In this document: one piece after another, positions 8,070 through 14,255 of the stretch
How positions within the stretch are numbered: position 1 is the stretch's first letter
Layout of the letters: each line of letters begins with the position of its first letter
Assembly (NCBI RefSeq): GCF_016921115.1
Contig: NZ_JAFFZS010000046.1
Coordinates: 1-48,016, forward strand
Length of the DNA: 48,016 bases
Direction: 5' to 3'
DNA from: Streptomyces actuosus
GTDB taxonomy: Bacteria; Actinomycetota; Actinomycetes; Streptomycetales; Streptomycetaceae
The notes under the pieces: generated by a model
Told to the model about the DNA's origin: nothing
Databases searched by the model: none
Seen by the model: only the letters and a program-made list of their open reading frames with translations
Program-made: the position numbers and the translations under genes

Positions 8070-8165
8070 TAACCCGGTCCGACTCCTCCCCCCCCGAGTC
8101 GGCCGTGGAGACGACCCCCGCTCTCCCCCCCGGCGGGGGTCGTCGCATGTCCGGGCGGGTTTTCC
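8070..8165 (+). ncRNA. 6C RNA (two C-rich-loop hairpins)
   Basis: Two adjacent stem-loops carry long cytosine runs in their loops. Hairpin 1 pairs 8079-8085 (CCGACTC) with 8096-8102 and has eight consecutive C in the loop. Hairpin 2 pairs 8110-8121 with 8133-8144 (12 bp) and has seven consecutive C in the loop. A TTTT run follows at 8160-8163. This is the defining structure of the 6C RNA family of actinobacteria. In Mycobacterium tuberculosis that RNA (B11) lies between the ssd-type gene Rv3660c and the HAD gene Rv3661, on the ssd strand; gene order and strand here are equivalent. The transcript ends are estimates. Confidence 0.85.
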
Positions 8166-8558
8166 TGCGTGCGTCGTGGCTGTCGCCCCGCACTGTCCCC
8201 AGGGTGTGGACCACTCGACCTCTCCCATGATTCGTCGCTCTCCGTAGTTGATGGGCTGCTCTACGGAAGTTGTACGCGCACCTGTGCGGGCGTCACCGGT
8301 ATGGGTGATGACGATATTCACAGTCGTTGAGTTGTCCACAGTTTTCGACCAAGATCCACACGATTTCCGGGACCGCCGCACCGTGATTCCCACGCGTCGT
8401 CGGGTCCGCGCCGAGTTCTCGGCCGGATCCGATTGCCGGATACGTATGGCCGGATTCCGTCGGCCGTTCATATGGAGGCCGCTTGCCGGTTCTTCACACG
8501 TTTGGGAATCGCGGGGCCCCAGGGGCTGCGCGACACGCAGCGAAGGGGGAAGGAAACC
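8166..8558. other. Leader region of the Tad locus with DnaA-box-like 9-mers
   Basis: This gap of about 390 bp lies between the 6C RNA and ssd. It contains a perfect streptomycete DnaA box TTGTCCACA at 8332-8340, a weaker copy AGATCCACA at 8352-8360 and a reverse-strand near-match TGTGGACCA at 8205-8213. A 7-bp inverted repeat pairs 8241-8247 with 8261-8267. The Tad-locus promoter should be here, but I cannot place it with confidence. Confidence 0.45.
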
Positions 8559-9662
8559 GTGTCAGGAACCGTCACACACGACCCGCCGCCGGCCACCGGA
8601 GGACGTCAGGCACGCCCGCTGATCGTCACCGAGGACCCCGGACTTCTCGACGACCTGCTCCGGCTGTGCGCGGCGGCCGGGGCCACACCCGAGGTCCACC
8701 ACGCCCTGCCGGAAGCCGGGGGCAACTGGGAGACCGCCCCGCTCGTCCTGGTCGGCGACGACGCCGCCCGCCGGGTGCGCGGCGCCGCCCGCCGCCGCGG
8801 CGTGGTCCTGGTCGGCCGCGACCAGGACGACTCCGGTGTGTGGAAACGCGCCGTCGAGATCGGCGCCGACCACGTCCTGATGCTCCCCGACGGGGAGCAG
8901 TGGCTCGTCGACCGCATCGCCGACGTCGCCGAGGGCGCCGGCCGGCCCGCCCTCACCGTCGGCGTCATCGGTGGACGCGGCGGCGCCGGGGCCTCCACGC
9001 TCGCGTGCGCGCTCGCCGTCACCTCCGCCCGCGAGGGGCTGCGCACCCTGCTCGTGGACGCCGACCCACTCGGCGGCGGACTCGACGTCCTGCTGGGCGG
9101 CGAGACGGCCGAGGGGCTGCGCTGGCCCGCGTTCGCCGCGTCCCGCGGGCGGGTCGGCGGCGGCGCCCTGGAGGAATCACTGCCCGAACTGCACTCCCTG
9201 CGGGTCCTCAGCTGGGACCGCGGCGACCGCGTCGCCGTGCCTCCCCAGGCCGTCCGCGCGGTGCTCGCCGCCGCTCGCCGACGCGGCGGCACGGTCGTCG
9301 TCGACCTGCCGCGCCGCATCGACGAAGGCGTCGCCGAGGTCCTCGCCCAACTCGACCTCGGGCTCCTCGTCGTCCCCGCCGAACTGCGCGGCGTCGCCGC
9401 GGCCGACCGCGTCGCCCGCGCCGTCGCCATGGTCCTGCGCGACCTGCGGGTCGCCGTGCGCGGCCCCTACGCGCCGGGGCTCGACGAACGCGAGGTGGCC
9501 CGGCTGCTGAGCCTGCCCCTGGCCGGAGAAGTGCCCGTGGAACCGGCGCTGCTGCGCCCGCGCGAGGGCACGTCCACGCCGGGCGCGGCACCGCGCGGAC
9601 CGCTCGCCCGGTTCTGCAGGGAGTTCTGGGAGCGGGCGCTGGTCGAGGCGGGCGGCTCATGA
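8559..9662 (+). CDS. ssd: Septum-site-determining protein Ssd / TadZ-CpaE-like ATPase-fold protein
   Basis: A 367-residue MinD/CpaE-like protein. An N-terminal receiver-like half (to about residue 125) precedes a ParA/MinD-type domain starting GGRGGAGASTLACALAVTSA, followed by LLVDADPLGGGLD and VVDLPRR. In the Walker A region both the signature lysine and the P-loop lysine are missing (Arg and Ala instead), so it may not hydrolyse ATP normally; mycobacterial Ssd shares this feature. TadZ/CpaE-like proteins position Tad pilus machines, while mycobacterial Ssd affects septum formation. The GTG at 8559 has a strong AAGGGGGAAGG site 5-8 bases upstream. Its stop overlaps the tadA start (ATGA), so the two are translationally coupled. 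Confidence 0.88.
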   Translation: MSGTVTHDPPPATGGRQARPLIVTEDPGLLDDLLRLCAAAGATPEVHHALPEAGGNWETAPLVLVGDDAARRVRGAARRRGVVLVGRDQDDSGVWKRAVEIGADHVLMLPDGEQWLVDRIADVAEGAGRPALTVGVIGGRGGAGASTLACALAVTSAREGLRTLLVDADPLGGGLDVLLGGETAEGLRWPAFAASRGRVGGGALEESLPELHSLRVLSWDRGDRVAVPPQAVRAVLAAARRRGGTVVVDLPRRIDEGVAEVLAQLDLGLLVVPAELRGVAAADRVARAVAMVLRDLRVAVRGPYAPGLDEREVARLLSLPLAGEVPVEPALLRPREGTSTPGAAPRGPLARFCREFWERALVEAGGS

Positions 9663-10906
9663 CCGGCCCCGCTCCCGACACCCGCCCCGAACTGCTCGAC
9701 GGCGTGCGGCGATGGCTGGCCGCGAGCGGCGCCGAACCCACCCCCGCGCGCGTGGCGCAGGCGCTGCGCGAACAGGGACGCGTCCTCGGCGACGCCGAGG
9801 TCCTCGTCGCCGCCGAACGCCTCCGCTCCGAACTGGTCGGCAGCGGGCCGCTGGAGCCGCTGCTCGCCGATCCGTCGGTCACCGACGTCCTGGTGAGCGC
9901 CCCGGACCGGGTCTGGGTCGACCGCGGCGGAGGCCTGGAACGGGCACCGGTCCGCTTCCCCGACGCCGCGGCCGTACGGCGGCTCGCCCAGCGCCTGGCC
10001 GCGGTCGCCGGACGCCGGCTGGACGACGCCCGGCCCTGGGCCGACGCCCGGCTGCCCGACGGCACCCGGCTGCACGCCGTGCTGCCCCCGGTCGCGGTCG
10101 GCTGCGCCTGCCTGTCGCTGCGGGTGGTGCGCCCCCGCGCGTTCACCCTCCAGGAACTCGTCGAGGCGGGCACGGTGCCGCCGGGAGGGGACCGCGTGCT
10201 GCGCGCCCTGGTCGAGGCGCGGCTGTCGTTCCTGATCAGCGGCGGCACCGGCAGCGGCAAGACGACACTGCTGAGCGCGCTGCTGGGACTCGTCGGACCT
10301 GGGGAGCGGATCGTGCTCGCCGAGGACTCGGCGGAGTTGCGTCCCGACCATCCGCATGTCGTCCGGCTGGAGACCAGGCCCGCCAATCAGGAAGGGGCGG
10401 GCCTGGTCACCCTGGAGGACCTGGTCCGGCAGGCGCTGCGGATGCGACCGGACCGGCTGGTCGTCGGCGAGGTGCGCGGCCCGGAGGTCGTCCATCTGCT
10501 GGCGGCCCTGAACACCGGCCACGAGGGAGGCTGCGGGACGGTCCATGCCAACGCCGCCGCCGACGTGCCCGCGCGTCTGGAGGCGCTCGGCACGGCCGCC
10601 GGGCTCGACCGGGCCGCCCTGCACAGCCAGGTGGCCGCCGCCCTGTCGGTGGTGCTGCACCTCGTACGCGACCGGGCCGGGCGGCGGCGGATCGCCGAGG
10701 TGCACGTCCTGGAACGGGACCCCTCGGGCCTCGTCAGGACCGTGCCGGCGCTGCGGTGGGCCGAGGACGCGTTCGTGCCGCAGCGGGGCTGGGAGCGGCT
10801 GCGGGGGCTGCTCAGCGGCTCCGCCCTCCCTGAGGTGACCCCGCCGTGCGCCGAGCGGCGGCACGCGACCGACGCCCACGGACCCGGGGGTGAGCGGCGT
10901 GGGTGA
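9659..10906 (+). CDS. tadA: TadA/CpaF-type secretion ATPase
   Basis: A 415-residue member of the type II/IV secretion ATPase superfamily, which powers assembly of Flp pili from the cytoplasmic face. GGTGSGKTTLLSALL (about 195-209) is the Walker A motif; LAEDSAELRPDHPHVVRLETR is the Asp/His box region, and RPDRLVVGEVRGPE (about 263) is Walker B. NTGHEGGCGTVHANAA follows as in CpaF proteins. It starts with the ATG of an ATGA overlap with ssd and overlaps tadB by 17 bases, so it is in the middle of a coupled operon. Length is normal for actinobacterial TadA. Confidence 0.93.
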   Translation: MTGPAPDTRPELLDGVRRWLAASGAEPTPARVAQALREQGRVLGDAEVLVAAERLRSELVGSGPLEPLLADPSVTDVLVSAPDRVWVDRGGGLERAPVRFPDAAAVRRLAQRLAAVAGRRLDDARPWADARLPDGTRLHAVLPPVAVGCACLSLRVVRPRAFTLQELVEAGTVPPGGDRVLRALVEARLSFLISGGTGSGKTTLLSALLGLVGPGERIVLAEDSAELRPDHPHVVRLETRPANQEGAGLVTLEDLVRQALRMRPDRLVVGEVRGPEVVHLLAALNTGHEGGCGTVHANAAADVPARLEALGTAAGLDRAALHSQVAAALSVVLHLVRDRAGRRRIAEVHVLERDPSGLVRTVPALRWAEDAFVPQRGWERLRGLLSGSALPEVTPPCAERRHATDAHGPGGERRG

Positions 10907-11870
10907 GACGCTCCGGGAGCTGGCGGCAGGCGGCCTGGGCGCGCCGGTCTGGCGGCTGCGGGCGGGTGCCCTGGACGCGGCGCCGTGGCCCGCCGGGGCC
11001 GGCGTTGCGGCCCGGACGACGTGGGGTGCGGCCGTGGCCTGCCTGGGAATGGCCGCCTGGATGCTGGGCGGTGGAGGCTTCGGGGCCCGGCGGGCCCGGC
11101 TGCTGCCGGCGCGCGGCGGCGTGGTGGTGCCGGGGCCGCCCGGCTGGCAGGAACTGGCCGGCGAACTGCGGCGGATGCGCGGACGCTGGCGGCCCGAGTG
11201 GTGGTCGGCCGTCGGCGGGCTGGTGCTGGCGGTGCTCGGCGACTCGCTGCTGCCGGTCCTCGCGGGTGCCGCCGGGGTGCCCCTGCTGCGGCGGGTGCGG
11301 CGGGCCGCCGAGGCGCGACAGGCCCGGGAACGACGCACCGCCGCGGTCATCGCCCTGTGCGCCGCCCTGGCGGGGGAGGTGCGGGCCGGGCGGCAACCGG
11401 GCGAGGCCCTGCTGCACGCGGCGCGCGACTCCCGGGGGCTCGGGGAGGCACGGGCGGCGGTGCTGGCGGCGGCCCGGTTCGGCGGTGACGTCCCCACCGC
11501 GCTCGCACAGGCGGCACGGCAGCCCGGCGCCGGCGGCCTGCTGGGTATCGCGGCCTGCTGGCGGGTGGCCGTCGACCAGGGCGCCGGTCTGGCGGCCGGT
11601 CTCGACCGGCTCGAGTCCGCGCTGCGCGCCGAGCGGGACCAGCGTGCCGACCTCCGGGCCCAGCTGGCCGGGCCGCGCGCCACCGCGCTGCTGCTCGCCG
11701 GGCTGCCGGTCGTCGGCATCCTCCTCGGCCTCGCGCTGGGTGCCGACCCGCTGCACGTCCTGTTCCACACCCCGGCGGGACTGGGGTGTCTGCTCACGGG
11801 AGCGCTGCTGGAGGGGACCGGTCTGTGGTGGGCGCTGCGGATCGTTCGGCGGGCCGAGGACGTGACGTGA
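10890..11870 (+). CDS. tadB: TadB-type inner-membrane platform protein
   Basis: A 326-residue membrane protein with hydrophobic segments near residues 43-60, 105-130, 270-290 and 298-320, separated by a cytoplasmic four-helix region with repeated Ala/Arg/Leu (about 140-260). This matches the GspF/TadB layout, in which the protein forms the membrane platform that TadA drives. Two in-frame GTG codons (10890 and 10899) both lie inside the end of tadA; the first is given. Position directly after tadA supports the call. Confidence 0.85.
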   Translation: MSGVGETLRELAAGGLGAPVWRLRAGALDAAPWPAGAGVAARTTWGAAVACLGMAAWMLGGGGFGARRARLLPARGGVVVPGPPGWQELAGELRRMRGRWRPEWWSAVGGLVLAVLGDSLLPVLAGAAGVPLLRRVRRAAEARQARERRTAAVIALCAALAGEVRAGRQPGEALLHAARDSRGLGEARAAVLAAARFGGDVPTALAQAARQPGAGGLLGIAACWRVAVDQGAGLAAGLDRLESALRAERDQRADLRAQLAGPRATALLLAGLPVVGILLGLALGADPLHVLFHTPAGLGCLLTGALLEGTGLWWALRIVRRAEDVT

Positions 11871-11889
11871 GGCGGAGGAGGTGGCGGAC

Positions 11890-12681
11890 ATGACCACGGA
11901 CGTTGTCCACAGGCTGGGGGCGGCGGTGGGGATCGCGGTGGCCCTCGGGTGGCCGGCCCTGCGCTTGGAGGCGGCGCGGCGCAGACGGCGGACGCGGCGC
12001 CGGCTGGCCGCACTGCTCGGCCTGAGGCCCGCCCGCGCCGAGCGCCCCCGTCTCCCGGCGCGCGGTGCCGTGCGGCGGTGGCTGCCCGCCGTGGGTGTCG
12101 TGGGCGCCGGCTGGGTGTTCCTCGGCGGGCCCGCGGGTGTCGCGGTCGGCGTGGCGGGCGCCGCCGGACTGAGCTGGTGGCGTCGGCGCCGGGCGGCAAC
12201 AGACGGCGCCGCGGGGAAGGCCGCCGCGGTGGAGGCGGCCCGCCGGCTTCCGCTCGCCGCCGATCTGCTGGCCGCGTGCATCTCCGCGGGTGCCGGTCCG
12301 GCGGTCGCAGCGCAGGCCGTGGGCGACGCTCTCGGCGGCCCGGTGGGCGATGCGCTGGCCCGCGGCGCGGCCGAGGTGCGGCTGGGCGGCGAACCGGCCG
12401 AGGCGTGGCGGCACCTGGCCGCCCTGCCCGGTGCCGGGGCGCTGGCCCGGCTGCTGGAGCGGGCCGACCTGACGGGCCTCCCCGCGGCCGGTCCGGTCGC
12501 CCGGCTCGCCGCGGATGCCCGCGCCGGCTGGACGCGCACCGCGACGGAACGCGCCCGCCGGGCGTCCGTCGCCGTCACAGCGCCGGTGGGGCTGTGCTTC
12601 CTGCCGGCGTTCCTCGCGGTCGGGATCCTGCCCGTGGTGATCGGCCTCGCGGGCGAGGTGCTGGGAGGGGGTGGCGGATGA
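11890..12681 (+). CDS. tadC: TadC-type inner-membrane platform protein
   Basis: A 263-residue protein with a GspF-like core (LPLAADLLAACISAGAGPAVAAQAVG at about 122-147) and terminal hydrophobic segments, fitting TadC, the partner of TadB. The ATG at 11890 is preferred over the GTG at 11881 because GGAGGAGG lies 7-9 bases before the ATG but abuts the GTG. It starts 19 bp after tadB. A DnaA-box 9-mer TTGTCCACA falls inside the first codons and is probably coincidental. Confidence 0.83.
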   Translation: MTTDVVHRLGAAVGIAVALGWPALRLEAARRRRRTRRRLAALLGLRPARAERPRLPARGAVRRWLPAVGVVGAGWVFLGGPAGVAVGVAGAAGLSWWRRRRAATDGAAGKAAAVEAARRLPLAADLLAACISAGAGPAVAAQAVGDALGGPVGDALARGAAEVRLGGEPAEAWRHLAALPGAGALARLLERADLTGLPAAGPVARLAADARAGWTRTATERARRASVAVTAPVGLCFLPAFLAVGILPVVIGLAGEVLGGGGG

Positions 12682-13109
12682 TGCGGGACGCGTGAACGGC
12701 ACGGCGCCTCGATCACGGGCATGCCCCGGGCGGGCGAGGGGTGCCGGACGAGCAGTCGGCCGGCGGACGGTGTTGCCCGGACCCCCAGGGCCGGCCTTGG
12801 AACCGGTGAACGGGATCCGGCCGGCGAAGGCCACGTGGCCGAGGCCGACTCCGCTTCGGCTGCGGGCTTCGGACCGGCCGTCGGTCTTCCGGTCGGCCGT
12901 CGCCGTGTGACCGCCTCTCGGACGCGAACCGCCCCTGGACGGGGAGCGCGGCCGCACCCGGAGCGGCGTCGGACCGGCCCGCCCACCGCTCACCGGTCTC
13001 GGGTGTGAGCCGGACCCGGCTGTGAGCCGACCCGGCCATGGGGCTGACCCGATCGGCGTATCGGAATCACCAGATCGAAGACGGACAACGGACGGACAAG
13101 GAAACGGCG
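12682..13109. other. Gap inside the Tad locus
   Basis: 428 bp separate tadC from the pilin-like gene. ORFs here are short, Arg/Gly/Pro-rich and lack ribosome binding sites. A short direct repeat (GTGAGCCGgACCCGGC) sits around 13003-13040. The gap may hold a separate promoter for the pilin genes, which usually need higher expression than the machine genes, but no clear promoter was identified. Confidence 0.5.
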
Positions 13110-13340
13110 ATGAACCTCACGGGGATCGAGATGGGCAAGGCGGTACGGGCGCGGTTGCGCGCGCTGATGGGCAGGCTGCGCGGGGCGCGGGGGGACGCGG
13201 GGATGGTCACCTCCGAGTACGCGATGGGACTGCTGGCGGCGGTGGGCTTCGCCGCCGTGCTGTACAAGGTGGTGACCAGCGGACCGGTCGGCGAGGCGCT
13301 GCAGGCCGTGGTGGATCGGGCGCTCGGTGCGCAGGTCTGA
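13110..13340 (+). CDS. DUF4244 Flp-like pilin
   Basis: A 76-residue protein with a positively charged leader (about residues 1-30) ending in DAG, followed by MVTSEYAMGLLAAVGFAAVLY. The G|MVTSEY sequence fits the Flp pilin signature G-x4-E-Y: cleavage after Gly, Glu at mature position +5 and Tyr at +6, then a hydrophobic helix. It is therefore the best candidate for the structural pilin of the locus, although DUF4244 has no assigned function that I know of. The ATG at 13110 has AAGGAAA 6-8 bases upstream. The next gene overlaps its end. Confidence 0.85.
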   Translation: MNLTGIEMGKAVRARLRALMGRLRGARGDAGMVTSEYAMGLLAAVGFAAVLYKVVTSGPVGEALQAVVDRALGAQV

Positions 13341-13818
13341 GCCCGGCCGGACCCGTGGGCGAGCTCCGGATCCGGTGCGCACCCAGGGCCCCGGGTACGG
13401 CCGGGCACCTGAGCACGCCCGGGACCCCTGGCGCACCACCGGCCGCGTGCACGCTCCGGATCCTGTGCGCCGCCGGGACGCGGGGTTCGTGACGGCCGAG
13501 TCGGCGATGGCGCTGCCCGTGCTGGTGCTGTTCGCGACGGGGCTCGTGTGGGGGCTGCTCGTGGTCGCCGCGCAGATCCGTTGCGTGGACGCCGCCCGCA
13601 CGGGCGCCCGGGCGGCGGCCCGCCAGGACCCGCCCGAGGCGGTGCTCCGGGCGGCGCGCGACACGGCCCCGCCAGGTGCGCGGATCACCGTCACCCGGGA
13701 CGGGGGCCAGGTCAGGGTGCTGGTCGTGGCAAGACCCCCGCTGCTGCACGGCCTCTCCCCCGAACTCCGCGAGGAGGCGGTGGCGTCGGCGGAGGAGGCG
13801 GTGGGGGACGGGCCATGA
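13327..13818 (+). CDS. TadE-family pseudopilin-like protein
   Basis: The recognisable part is DAGFVTAESAMALPVLVLFATG followed by QIRCVDAARTGARAAAR, a TadE-like N-terminal helix and conserved region. G|FVTAE again resembles a prepilin-peptidase site with Glu at +5. The start is uncertain. The GTG at 13327 overlaps the pilin gene end and gives 163 residues with an odd Arg/Pro-rich leader of about 50 residues; in-frame GTGs at about 13447 and 13465 would give a normal short leader but lack clear ribosome binding sites. The leader contains an 18-nt direct repeat (13363-13380 and 13453-13470) exactly 90 bp apart. The stop overlaps the next ATG by four bases. Confidence 0.7.
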   Translation: MRRSEPGRTRGRAPDPVRTQGPGYGRAPEHARDPWRTTGRVHAPDPVRRRDAGFVTAESAMALPVLVLFATGLVWGLLVVAAQIRCVDAARTGARAAARQDPPEAVLRAARDTAPPGARITVTRDGGQVRVLVVARPPLLHGLSPELREEAVASAEEAVGDGP

Positions 13819-14255
13819 GGCGCCGCCCCCGTGCGGTGGCCCCGCGGTGGTCGGACCAAGGGTCCGCCACCGTCTGGAGCGTGGGCGCGATCGCCGTGCT
13901 GTGTGCGGTGTTCGGGGTGCTGCTCGCTCTGGGGCAGGCCGTCGTGACCCGGCATCGGGCCGCCGGCGGTGCCGATCTCGCCGCGCTCGCCGCCGCGGAC
14001 CACTGGGCGGAGGGAGGCGCGGCGGCCTGCGCCCGGGCGGACCGTGTGGCGCGGGCCCAGAGGGCGCGGCTGGTGCGGTGTGTGATCGTGGGGGAGATCT
14101 CGGACGTGACGGTCGCGTCGGGACGGGGACCGTTCGCCGTGGAGGTCAGGGCGCGGGCGGGCCCTGCCGGGCCGGTTCCGGCGGGTTCGCCGTCGGTGCG
14201 GCCGCCGCCGGATCCCGCTGCTGCGGGGCGGGTGCGCCCCGCAGCAGGACCGTGA
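13815..14255 (+). CDS. Second TadE/Tad-like membrane protein (Rv3654c-type)
   Basis: A 146-residue protein with an Arg-rich start and DQGSATVWSVGAIAVLCAVFGVLL, a single N-terminal helix like that of Tad/TadE-type helicase-adjacent proteins in actinobacteria. The likely site G|SATVW lacks the +5 Glu. GGADLAALAAADHW and a Cys pair (AACARADRVARAQRARLVRC) follow, as in the Rv3654c-like family. It starts within an ATGA overlap with the tadE-like gene. Its last 110 bases overlap the 3' end of the helicase gene on the other strand, and its C-terminal Pro/Ala tail is encoded entirely in that overlap. Confidence 0.75.
   Translation: MRRRPRAVAPRWSDQGSATVWSVGAIAVLCAVFGVLLALGQAVVTRHRAAGGADLAALAAADHWAEGGAAACARADRVARAQRARLVRCVIVGEISDVTVASGRGPFAVEVRARAGPAGPVPAGSPSVRPPPDPAAAGRVRPAAGP

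Noticed and set aside
11902..11912. DnaA box inside tadC
   Set aside because: Single 9-mer in coding sequence with no neighbours; expected by chance.
12721..13008. 95-codon ORF in the Tad-locus gap
   Set aside because: Composition is random-like, no ribosome binding site, no hydrophobic helix or pilin motif.
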